In this document: positions 1 to 5,364 of the stretch, one piece after another | Layout: each line of letters begins with the position of its first letter | Position numbering within the stretch: position 1 is the first letter of the stretch | Source: Leptolyngbyaceae cyanobacterium CSSed165cm_216 | GTDB taxonomy: Bacteria; Cyanobacteriota; Cyanobacteriia; Phormidesmidales; Phormidesmidaceae | Length of the DNA stretch: 5,364 bases | Reading direction: 5' to 3' | Assembly (NCBI GenBank): GCA_007135385.1 | Contig: SLIY01000098.1 | Coordinates: 1-5,364, forward strand | Program-made: the position numbers and the translations under genes | The notes under the pieces: generated by a model | Seen by the model: the letters and a program-made list of their open reading frames with translations, nothing else | What the model was told of the DNA's origin: nothing | Database searches by the model: none

Positions 1-35
1 ACTCCTAACTCCTGACTCCTGACTCCTGACTCCTA
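1..35. repeat. Heptanucleotide tandem repeat, five ACTCCTR units
   Basis: Five head-to-tail copies of a 7-base unit are visible: ACTCCTA, three times ACTCCTG, then ACTCCTA, followed by a decayed GATTCCT. The array starts at the window edge, so it may extend further left. Seven-base tandem repeats (STRR type) are known from filamentous cyanobacteria, usually in intergenic DNA, and the phase and composition fit. No coding role is apparent. Confidence 0.85.
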
Positions 36-120
36 GATTCCTTTGACAGGCCATGTTTCACCTTGCGTTGATACCCAATAAAGGGCTCAACGTTGCCGGT
101 TTTGATTCCGCTCAACCAGC

Positions 121-187
121 GATGAGGCCTGAGCGGAGTCGATGAGGCCTGAGCGGAGTCGATGAGGGATGAGGCCTGAGCGGAGTC
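121..187. repeat. Three copies of a 20-bp repeat with palindromic partner upstream
   Basis: The unit GATGAGGCCTGAGCGGAGTC occurs perfectly at 121-140, 141-160 and 168-187. A partial 7-base unit (GATGAGG, 161-167) lies between copies two and three, which suggests slippage. The core CTGAGCGGAGTC is nearly the reverse complement of GATTCCGCTCAA at 104-115, so the first copy can fold back on that segment as an imperfect 12-position stem with a 13-base loop. The third copy runs on into GAAGG. The core resembles widely dispersed intergenic repeats seen in several bacterial genomes (recollection, not searched). Confidence 0.85.
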
Positions 188-398
188 GAAGGCCGGATCA
201 AGGATCAGTCAGTCATTGTGTCCATGTCCTTACATTCCTGGTAGATGCAAGATCCTCGCGGTGTTGCTGCGTATTTGCAGGTGTTTCTTTCCTGTTGTGC
301 TTACCCCACAGGGGTTCGTGAATAGCTGTCTAAGTTTTGATCTTTGAATCCTTGGCATTTTTTGCGAGTCTTCAACAAATCTACAGGTTTCCTGTAAT

Positions 399-439
399 GT
401 AATCTCCTATACAAAGAGCTGGTTTGAATACTGTACGCT
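399..439 (+). promoter_or_regulatory. Possible NtcA-activated promoter
   Basis: GTA-N8-TAC is present at 399-412 (GTAATCTCCTATAC), matching the core recognised by NtcA, the CRP-family nitrogen regulator of cyanobacteria. Twenty-one bases later TACGCT (434-439) fits the TAN3T form of the -10 element, at the spacing typical of NtcA-activated promoters. It is the only GTA-N8-TAC I found in the non-coding leader. Transcription would begin near 446, leaving an untranslated leader of about 370 bases before the gene at 817. Nitrogen control of a possible peptide importer would make sense, but the motif is short and could occur by chance. Confidence 0.4.
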
Positions 440-445
440 GTATTC
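426..445. promoter_or_regulatory. Perfect inverted repeat overlapping the candidate -10
   Basis: GAATAC (426-431) and GTATTC (440-445) are exact reverse complements separated by 8 bases. This is the geometry of a site for a dimeric regulator. It spans the putative -10 hexamer at 434-439, where a bound repressor would block polymerase. I do not recognise it as a known operator; a role is inference from symmetry and position only. Confidence 0.35.
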
Positions 446-583
446 CAGATTTGTTTGGCGTGATCTTGGTTTGCTGTCTTGAGTAAGGGTCAAGGGTAAT
501 TTTGTCGGCTTCCTTCGGTCGACCTATTAGGGTGTGTTCAAAACATGAGCACATTGACGGTCTAGCACAGTGGATTACTTAGA

Positions 584-642
584 CCAAGTCCAGCTCGGGA
601 TCTGGAGTTTTCCCACAGGTAGAACTCCAGATCCCGGCTTGG
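584..642. other. Strong hairpin in the leader region
   Basis: A 14-bp perfect stem is formed by CGGGATCTGGAGTT (596-609) and AACTCCAGATCCCG (623-636) around a 13-base loop. CCAAG (584-588) and CTTGG (638-642) add five more pairs beyond an asymmetric bulge. No T-run follows on the + strand, so it is not a canonical intrinsic terminator for rightward transcription. It could be an RNA structure in the leader of the downstream transporter mRNA, or a small palindromic repeat element. No open reading frame is associated with it. Confidence 0.75.
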
Positions 643-683
643 ATTGGGTTTAATACTCTGCGGCGTCAGTCGGTCAGCCATTC

Positions 684-711
684 CTGATACCTGACCCCTA
701 GAACCTAGCCC
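684..711. repeat. Degenerate heptanucleotide array
   Basis: Four consecutive 7-base units follow the pattern CTRNNNC: CTGATAC, CTGACCC, CTAGAAC and CTAGCCC. The array at the left window edge, read in the same phase (CTGACTC, CTGACTC, CTAGATT), is clearly similar. Both look like members of one cyanobacterial short tandem repeat family, this one more decayed. Confidence 0.55.
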
Positions 712-769
712 CCTCAGCGACGGTAGTCATATTACTGCCAGGCAGTCCTAGCACAGTAAAACTGAGGGG
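710..769. other. Nested inverted repeats just before the first gene
   Basis: CCCCTCAG (710-717) and CTGAGGGG (762-769) form a perfect 8-bp stem, which can be lengthened across a one-base bulge by G708-C770 and A707-T771. Within the 44-base interval lies a second dyad, ACTGCC-A-GGCAGT (734-746). Its one-base centre makes it poor as an RNA hairpin but suitable as a protein-binding site. The structure ends 31 bases before the Shine-Dalgarno sequence of the binding-protein gene, so an effect on its expression is possible but unproven. Confidence 0.5.
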
Positions 770-800
770 CTTTCGTCAGAGAGTCATGGCCTCAGAGGTT

Positions 801-806
801 GAGGAG
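801..806 (+). promoter_or_regulatory. Ribosome binding site for the binding-protein gene
   Basis: GAGGAG lies 10 bases before the ATG at 817. It favours that ATG over the in-frame TTG at 799, which would overlap this site. Confidence 0.65.
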
Positions 807-816
807 TTTTCGATTT

Positions 817-2514
817 ATGCTTCCTGTTTCACGCACCTGGGCGGCAATCGGTCGTCGTCGTTTCATTAAGTTTGCCTCAGGCCTTGGGGTGGGCGTTGCT
901 TTGTCTGTCACCACCCTGGCAGCCTGTCAACCTGGCACCGATGTGGCTGATACTCCCGGGGAAGTGCCAGCGGAAGAAGCGGCGGGTGGCACCGTCCGCA
1001 TTGGTATGACCGCATCTGATATTCCCCTCACGGGCGGTGCCCCTAACTCTGGGTTTGAAGGGGTGCGCTTTACCGGGATGACGATCTACGATGCCCTGGT
1101 CACCTGGGATTTGTCGGTGGAAGATGAACCAGCGCCGTTGGTGCCGCAGCTAGCCACCGATTGGTCTGTGGATGAGGATGACCCCCGGGTTTGGACCTTT
1201 AACCTGCGGCAGGGGGTGACCTTCCACGATGGTTCAGACTTTAACGCCGACGCGGTAGTTTTCAACTTCGAAAAAATCTTCGATGAAGACGCCCCCCACT
1301 ACGATACTCGCCAATCCGCCCAGGTGGTGGCTCGCCTGCCAGCCTACGAAAGCATTCGCAAAATTGATGACTATACGGTCGAAATCACCACTCAGGAGCC
1401 CACCTCTCTACTGATTAACCAGTTGCCGTTCATGTTCTTCTCCAGCCCTGCCCATTACGAGGCTCTGGGGGAAGACTGGAGTGCGTTTGAGGAAGATCCC
1501 TCCGGCACCGGTCCCTTCATGTTAGAAGAGCTGGTTCCCCGGGAGCGGGCCGTGTTGGTGCCCAACCCCAACTATTGGGATGAAGACCGCATGGCCCAAG
1601 CCGATCGCATCGAGTTGATCCCCATTCCAGAAGGAACCACCCGCTCCAATGCCTTGCTGGCTGGAGAGGTGGACTGGATCGAGGCGCCTCCCGCTGACAC
1701 CCTGGCCATGCTTGAGGGACGGGGCTTTACCATCACCAGCAATGGCTATCCCCATCTCTGGCCGTGGCAGTTTAGTTTCCTGGATGATTCCCCTTGGACG
1801 GATAAGCGCATCCGCCAAGCGGCTAACCTGGCCATCAACCGCGACGAAATCGAAGCCCTGCTAGGGGGCAATATGGTGCAGGCAAAGGGGATTCTATTAC
1901 CGGATGATCCGGCCTTTGGCGACCCTGCGTTTGAGGTCCGCTATGACCCCGATGCAGCCCTGGAGCTGCTTGAAGAGGCTGGCTATGGTCCCGATAATCC
2001 CGTCGAAGTGACCATGCTAATTTCTGCATCGGGGTCAGGGCAGATGCAGCCCCTGCCGATGAACGAGTTGATTCAGCAGCAGTTGGCCGCTGTGGGTATC
2101 GACGTTAACTTTGAAGTCTTAGTCTGGGAAACCCTGTTTGACAACTGGCGCCAAGGGGCAGACAGTCCCGACTCTCGCGGTGCCCATGGCACCAATATTA
2201 CCTTTGCCACCCACGATCCCTTTGCTGCCATGGTGCGCTTCGTTTATTCCGAAAGCGCTCCGCCCACTTCTCTTAACTGGGGCTATTACAGCAACCCTGA
2301 GGTGGATGCCTTGATCGAAGAGTTGCAGCTGGCCTTTGACCCCGAGGAAAACCTGGCGGTCTATCAACGGCTGCATGAAACCCTGGTGGAAGATGCTCCG
2401 TTCCTATTCGTGGCTCACGATGTGGGGCCCCGGGCCATGCGTAGCGAGGTCCAGGGCTTCGTCCAAGCCAAGAGCTGGTTCCAGGACATCACGCCGGTTT
2501 GGATGAGCAACTAG
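817..2514 (+). CDS. ABC importer substrate-binding lipoprotein, family 5 (peptide/nickel class), Tat signal
   Basis: Predicted 565-residue extracytoplasmic binding protein that captures the transported solute and delivers it to the permeases encoded next. The N-terminus has a twin-arginine motif, RRRFIK (13-18), a hydrophobic stretch (about 19-34) and a lipobox LAAC with Cys37. It is therefore probably exported folded by Tat and lipid-anchored. An acidic linker (41-58) precedes the fold. Family signatures include PLVPQLATDWSV (107-118), the FNLRQGVTFHDG block (128-139), GTGPFMLEEL (230-239), NPNYWDED (250-257), DKRIRQAANLAINRDEI (329-345) and YDPDAALELLEEAGY (376-390). The length is normal for SBP_bac_5 proteins. 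ATG 817 was chosen because GAGGAG precedes it and the Tat signal follows; an in-frame TTG at 799 would add six residues. The substrate is unknown: peptides are most common in the family, but nickel, glutathione, opines and sugars also occur. Confidence 0.93.
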   Translation: MLPVSRTWAAIGRRRFIKFASGLGVGVALSVTTLAACQPGTDVADTPGEVPAEEAAGGTVRIGMTASDIPLTGGAPNSGFEGVRFTGMTIYDALVTWDLSVEDEPAPLVPQLATDWSVDEDDPRVWTFNLRQGVTFHDGSDFNADAVVFNFEKIFDEDAPHYDTRQSAQVVARLPAYESIRKIDDYTVEITTQEPTSLLINQLPFMFFSSPAHYEALGEDWSAFEEDPSGTGPFMLEELVPRERAVLVPNPNYWDEDRMAQADRIELIPIPEGTTRSNALLAGEVDWIEAPPADTLAMLEGRGFTITSNGYPHLWPWQFSFLDDSPWTDKRIRQAANLAINRDEIEALLGGNMVQAKGILLPDDPAFGDPAFEVRYDPDAALELLEEAGYGPDNPVEVTMLISASGSGQMQPLPMNELIQQQLAAVGIDVNFEVLVWETLFDNWRQGADSPDSRGAHGTNITFATHDPFAAMVRFVYSESAPPTSLNWGYYSNPEVDALIEELQLAFDPEENLAVYQRLHETLVEDAPFLFVAHDVGPRAMRSEVQGFVQAKSWFQDITPVWMSN

Positions 2515-2519
2515 AACGC

Positions 2520-2608
2520 CGGTACAGATCCCAGGGTTCTGCCCTGGGATACCCCAAAATTTTGGGCTAATCAGCCCAATAATCCTGGGATCTTGACAGA
2601 CTGTACCG
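2520..2608 (+). other. Intergenic RNA structure with alternative pairings
   Basis: The gap after the binding-protein gene can fold in two exclusive ways. Locally, ATCCCAGGG (2528-2536) pairs with CCCTGGGAT (2542-2550) around a 5-base loop. At long range, the same left arm (2527-2538) pairs with 2581-2592 with one G-U pair, extended by CGGTACAG (2520-2527) with CTGTACCG (2601-2608) beyond an 8-base bulge. A further hairpin, TTGGGCT-AATC-AGCCCAA (2562-2579), fits inside either fold. No T-run follows, so it is not a classical terminator. By analogy with other ABC operons it may stabilise the upstream message or reduce read-through, giving more binding protein than permease. Confidence 0.7.
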
Positions 2609-2617
2609 ATGCTCTAG

Positions 2618-2649
2618 CCAGCCTTGCCTGTGACCAGCCTTGCCTGTGA
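2618..2649. repeat. Perfect 16-bp tandem duplication
   Basis: CCAGCCTTGCCTGTGA occurs at 2618-2633 and again directly at 2634-2649 with no differences. It lies between the structured gap and the first permease gene. Reading from a TTG at 2624 inside it would give an N-terminal extension with no family counterpart, so I treat it as untranslated. Confidence 0.9.
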
Positions 2650-2686
2650 TACGAGCTATCGAGCGACCTTCGGCGGGAATATCCCT

Positions 2687-3622
2687 ATGTTTTTGTACAT
2701 TTGTCGTCGTATTGTCTATACCGTTCCCATCGCCTTAGCGGTGGCGGTGGTCTGCTTTTCCCTGGTTCACTTGGCCCCAGGGGATCCGCTTTCCGCCGTA
2801 ATTCCGGCTGATGCCCCAGCGGAGGTGGTGGAGCGCATCATTCAGGCCTACGGTATGGATCGCCCTTTGCCAGTGCAGTTTTTTGCCTGGCTAGGGCGAG
2901 CCGTTCAGGGAGACTTGGGCTTTTCTGTGGCCACCGGTCGCCCGGTCACCCAGGAGATTGGACGGGCCTTGGGCTATACCTTTGTGCTGTCCTTGGCGGC
3001 AGCGGCCATTGGCTTTTTGTTTGGCATCCTATTCGGGACGTTGGCGGCCTTTTTCCAGGGCCGTTGGAGCGACAAGTTGGTCACGGGGATCGCCCTGTTT
3101 GGCGTTTCGGTGCCCCATTACTGGCTTGGTCTCTTACTAGTGATTATTTTTTCGGTGCAGCTGGATTGGTTGCCATCCCTGGGGGGTGGATCAGGGTCAT
3201 GGATCAATCGGGCTCGCTATTTGGTCCTGCCAGCGATCACCATGAGCTTTATTCCCATGGGAATTGTCACCCGCACGGTGCGATCGACTGTGGCTGACCT
3301 GCTGGGGTCAGAGTTTGTCACTTCGCTACGGGCTCGGGGGCTCGGCAGTAGCAGAATTGCCAATCATGTGGCTAAGAATGCGGCCCCGACGGTATTGGCG
3401 GTGATGGGGTTGCAGTTTGGCTACCTCTTAGGCGGGTCAATTCTAGTGGAAACTGTGTTTTCTTGGCCGGGTACGGGCTATTTACTCAATACCGCCATTT
3501 TTCAGCGGGATATTCCCCTGTTGCAGGGGATCATTCTGACCTTGTCGATGTTCTTTGTGGCCCTGAATTTGCTGGTCGATTTATTGCAAACCCTGTTTGA
3601 CCCGCGCGTTCGTCGAAATTGA
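2687..3622 (+). CDS. ABC importer permease, DppB/OppB type
   Basis: Predicted 311-residue inner-membrane subunit that pairs with the next permease to form the channel. The N-terminus MFLYICRRIVYTVPIAL followed by APGDP (30-34) is the usual start of this family. About six membrane segments are visible near residues 9-29, 96-122, 133-158, 178-196, 237-258 and 278-303. The cytoplasmic EAA-type loop that contacts the ATPase is at about 209-231 (key residues RARGLG, then KNAAPT), followed by the conserved ETVFSWPGTGYLL (255-267). Length is typical. ATG 2687 was chosen because family members begin here; an in-frame TTG at 2624 would add 21 unrelated residues. No good Shine-Dalgarno sequence precedes the ATG, which is common in cyanobacteria. 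Family assignment is firm; the substrate is not determinable. Confidence 0.93.
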   Translation: MFLYICRRIVYTVPIALAVAVVCFSLVHLAPGDPLSAVIPADAPAEVVERIIQAYGMDRPLPVQFFAWLGRAVQGDLGFSVATGRPVTQEIGRALGYTFVLSLAAAAIGFLFGILFGTLAAFFQGRWSDKLVTGIALFGVSVPHYWLGLLLVIIFSVQLDWLPSLGGGSGSWINRARYLVLPAITMSFIPMGIVTRTVRSTVADLLGSEFVTSLRARGLGSSRIANHVAKNAAPTVLAVMGLQFGYLLGGSILVETVFSWPGTGYLLNTAIFQRDIPLLQGIILTLSMFFVALNLLVDLLQTLFDPRVRRN

Positions 3623-3647
3623 GGCTAAGTCAGGGCCTAGTTAGCCT
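3622..3647 (+). other. Small hairpin at the end of the first permease gene
   Basis: AGGCTAA (3622-3628) pairs with TTAGCCT (3641-3647) across a 12-base loop, beginning at the last base of the stop codon. Only a TTTA follows, so termination is unlikely to be efficient. The rest of the 97-base gap holds a 9-base period repeat (TTGTCCCGA, 3673-3690) and no recognisable promoter. Confidence 0.35.
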
Positions 3648-3719
3648 TTACTGAACTTTGCTACCTGCTTTGTTGTCCCGATTGTCCCGATCGATAGACG
3701 TTTCTAAGAACCCGAGCTC

Positions 3720-4625
3720 ATGCAAACTACACCAAAGCCAGCGAATGCTCTGAAGGCTGCCGATGGGGGCAAAATTGCCACCAAGTCACGGGGCTACTGG
3801 GCGACGGTCTGGCTCAGCCTCAGCCGCGATCCAATTTCGATTGTCTGTGCCAGCATCCTGGTGCTCTTGGTGTTGATTGCGATTTTGGCTCCGGCGATCG
3901 CCCCCTATAGCCCGTCCCAGGGGGCCATGGTGGATCGCCTGTTGCCCATTGGCAGCCCCGGTCATCCGTTGGGGACCGACGAACTGGGCCGCGATATGCT
4001 GACCCGGTTGATGTATGGCGGTCGCATGAGCCTGTTGATGGGGATTTTGCCGGTGTTTGTTGCGTTTGCGATCGGCACCAGCCTGGGCTTAATGGCTGGG
4101 TTCTTTGGGGGCTGGGTCAATACTCTGGTGATGCGGACGACGGATGTATTTTTTGCCTTTCCAGCTGTGCTGCTGGCGATCGCGATTTCAGGCGCCTTGG
4201 GTCCAGGATTAGGGAATTCAATGTTTGCCCTCACCCTGGTGTTTATCCCCCCCATTGCCCGGGTGGCAGAGAGCGTGACCACCCGGGTGCGATTGCTTGA
4301 CTCCGTAGATGCGGCCAGGGCTTCGGGGGCTAATGCTTTGACGATTGTGCGGGTGCATGTGTTTAACAACGTCATGGGAGTGGTGTTTATTTACGCCACT
4401 AGCCTGGTGTCAGTCTGCATGATTTTGGCTGCGGGTCTGAGCTTTTTGGGCCTAGGGGTGAAGCCGCCCACCGCTGAATGGGGTCTGATGCTGAACACGT
4501 TGCGCCAATCTATTTATGTGCAGCCCTGGGTGTCGGTTTTGCCCGGCTTCATGATTTTTATCACCTCCCTGTGTTTTAACTTGCTGTCTGATGGGCTGCG
4601 CGGGGCGATGGACTTGAAGCGCTAG
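3720..4625 (+). CDS. ABC importer permease, DppC/OppC type
   Basis: Predicted 301-residue inner-membrane subunit, partner of the DppB-type protein. A polar N-terminal tail (1-36) leads into the first membrane segment (about 39-62), which ends in LAPAIAPYSP. The family hallmark HPLGTDELGRDMLTRLMYGGR lies at about 82-102. The ATPase-contacting EAA loop is DAARASGANALTIVRVHVFNN (about 197-217). It is followed by SFLGLGVKPPTAEWG (241-255) and the usual C-terminal FNLLSDGLRGAMDLKR. All landmarks and the length match DppC/OppC proteins, with no disruption. The ATG at 3720 gives the expected start although no clear Shine-Dalgarno sequence is present. Two HIP1 palindromes lie inside this gene. Confidence 0.93.
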   Translation: MQTTPKPANALKAADGGKIATKSRGYWATVWLSLSRDPISIVCASILVLLVLIAILAPAIAPYSPSQGAMVDRLLPIGSPGHPLGTDELGRDMLTRLMYGGRMSLLMGILPVFVAFAIGTSLGLMAGFFGGWVNTLVMRTTDVFFAFPAVLLAIAISGALGPGLGNSMFALTLVFIPPIARVAESVTTRVRLLDSVDAARASGANALTIVRVHVFNNVMGVVFIYATSLVSVCMILAAGLSFLGLGVKPPTAEWGLMLNTLRQSIYVQPWVSVLPGFMIFITSLCFNLLSDGLRGAMDLKR

Positions 4626-4739
4626 ATAGTTGAGATTGAGACTGATGGTTTAGGCCAATGCTGCCCTGGGTGTCAGGTTGTGATCGAGGTTATACCGCTA
4701 GTTCCTGCTCAAGTTGCTGTTCTATGAGGATTGAAGGTT
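4626..4739 (+). other. Intergenic gap before the ATPase gene, no clear element
   Basis: This 114-base stretch contains no terminator with a T-run, no convincing promoter and no sizeable reading frame. A 9-base sequence, AGGTTGTGA, occurs at 4675-4683 and again at 4735-4743 across the ATPase start, which may be coincidence. The ATPase is most simply read as part of the same transcript. Confidence 0.4.
4726..4730 (+). promoter_or_regulatory. Ribosome binding site for the ATPase gene
   Basis: GAGGA ends 9 bases before GTG 4740 and decides that start. An in-frame TGA at 4725-4727 limits the reading frame on the left, leaving only TTG 4731 as an alternative, which abuts the site. Confidence 0.6.
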
Positions 4740-5364
4740 GTGACCGCTTTTCTCCAGGTTGAAGGCTTACAGAAATATTTCCCCATTGGCAAAAATTTCC
4801 TGGGTCGTCCCACCCAGGTGGTTAAGGCGGTTGAAGACGTCTCTTTTGCCACCGAACGGGGTAAAACCTTAGGTATCGTTGGGGAATCCGGCTGTGGCAA
4901 GTCCACAACAGCTCGCCTGTTGATGGATTTGAGTTCCCCCGATCAGGGGCGCATCACCATTGACGGTCAAGCCTATGGCAAGGGGCCGGGGCGCAAACCC
5001 ATTACCGCCCTCCGCAAGCGCATGCAGATGGTGTTTCAAGACTCCTATGCCTCCCTCAATGCCCGTCTGACCATCGAAGAAAGTATTGCCTTTGGGCCAA
5101 AAATCAATGGGGCTAGCGATCGCGAAGCCAGCACCAAAGCCCGGGATCTGCTGGATCGGGTGGGGCTAGATCCTGACAACTTCATTCGCCGCTACCCCCA
5201 TGAGCTATCGGGGGGGCAGCGGCAGCGGGTCAATATTGCCCGAGCCCTGGCGATTGATCCAGAAATTGTGATCCTTGATGAGGCCGTTTCAGCCCTCGAC
5301 AAGTCGGTGCAAGCCCAGGTACTGAATCTCTTGGCTGATTTGAAAGCCGAGTTTGATCTGACCT
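4740..5364 (+). CDS. ABC importer ATPase, DppF/OppF type (partial, right edge)
   Basis: First 208 residues of a cytoplasmic ATP-hydrolysing subunit; the gene runs off the window. Visible motifs are Walker A GESGCGKST (48-56), Q-loop Gln100 in MVFQD, signature LSGGQRQR (156-163), Walker B IVILDE (176-181) and D-loop SALD (184-187). The switch histidine should follow just past the edge. The N-terminal KYFPIGKNFLGRPTQVVKAVEDVSF region and QDSYASLNARLTIEE are features of the DppF/OppF branch rather than DppD/OppD, whose Q-loop region usually reads like FQEPMTSLNP. Two family prolines are replaced: Ser102 in QDSYASLN and Ala108 in LNAR. GTG 4740 is supported by GAGGA upstream. It probably energises the two permeases, alone as a homodimer or with a D-type partner not in this window. 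Confidence 0.93.
   Translation, partial: MTAFLQVEGLQKYFPIGKNFLGRPTQVVKAVEDVSFATERGKTLGIVGESGCGKSTTARLLMDLSSPDQGRITIDGQAYGKGPGRKPITALRKRMQMVFQDSYASLNARLTIEESIAFGPKINGASDREASTKARDLLDRVGLDPDNFIRRYPHELSGGQRQRVNIARALAIDPEIVILDEAVSALDKSVQAQVLNLLADLKAEFDLT

Noticed and set aside
1..240. Repeats at the left edge as a CRISPR array
   Set aside because: The units are directly adjacent without unique spacers of constant length, and no cas gene is present.
529..545. GGGTGTGTTCAAAA-like stretch resembling the end of an insertion sequence
   Set aside because: No matching inverted end, target duplication or transposase remnant is visible in the window.
554..582. TTGACG at 554 as a -35 element with a -10 near 576
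   Set aside because: No acceptable -10 hexamer at 16-18 bases; only the -35 half looks good.
799..816. TTG 799 as the start of the binding protein
   Set aside because: It would overlap the GAGGAG ribosome site; ATG 817 is better spaced and leads directly into the Tat signal.
786..869. Small reading frame of 27 codons starting ATG 786 and overlapping the binding-protein start in another frame, a possible leader peptide
   Set aside because: No Shine-Dalgarno sequence before it, no regulatory amino-acid run, and it overlaps a well-supported gene start.
2624..2686. TTG 2624 as the start of the DppB-type permease
   Set aside because: The added 21 residues are encoded partly by the 16-bp tandem repeat and precede the normal family N-terminus.
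3962..4375. Long minus-strand reading frame (137 codons) inside the DppC-type gene
   Set aside because: It is antisense to a strongly conserved gene, and its translation shows no domain or membrane pattern; it is a codon-bias shadow.

Overview
The window reads as cyanobacterial chromosome. Three perfect copies of the palindrome GCGATCGC (HIP1) lie inside the coding regions at 3894-3901, 4176-4183 and 5116-5123. Short heptanucleotide tandem repeats of the kind known from cyanobacteria lie upstream. This is inference from composition; no rRNA or other marker gene is present.

Layout: positions 1-816 hold no credible gene. They carry a heptamer tandem repeat (1-35), a 20-bp repeat with palindromic character (104-187), a possible NtcA-type promoter overlapping a perfect dyad (399-445), a strong hairpin (584-642), a second degenerate heptamer array (684-711) and a nested inverted repeat (710-769) just before the first gene. 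Four genes then run on the + strand: a substrate-binding lipoprotein with a twin-arginine signal (817-2514), a DppB/OppB-type permease (2687-3622), a DppC/OppC-type permease (3720-4625) and the first 208 residues of a DppF/OppF-type ATPase (4740 to the window end).

Together these are an ABC importer of the peptide/nickel/opine class. The lipoprotein captures substrate outside the inner membrane, the two permeases form the channel and the ATPase drives transport. The substrate cannot be named from sequence; peptides are the default for the family. A DppD/OppD-type ATPase, usually encoded between DppC and DppF, is absent at that place and may lie beyond the right edge or elsewhere.

The genes are separated by gaps of 172, 97 and 114 nt, which is loose for such an operon. 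The first gap holds an elaborate RNA structure with two mutually exclusive pairings and a perfect 16-bp tandem duplication. The transporter itself is ordinary. I see no convincing new biological system; the points most worth checking are the structured gap after the binding-protein gene and the possible nitrogen-control promoter.
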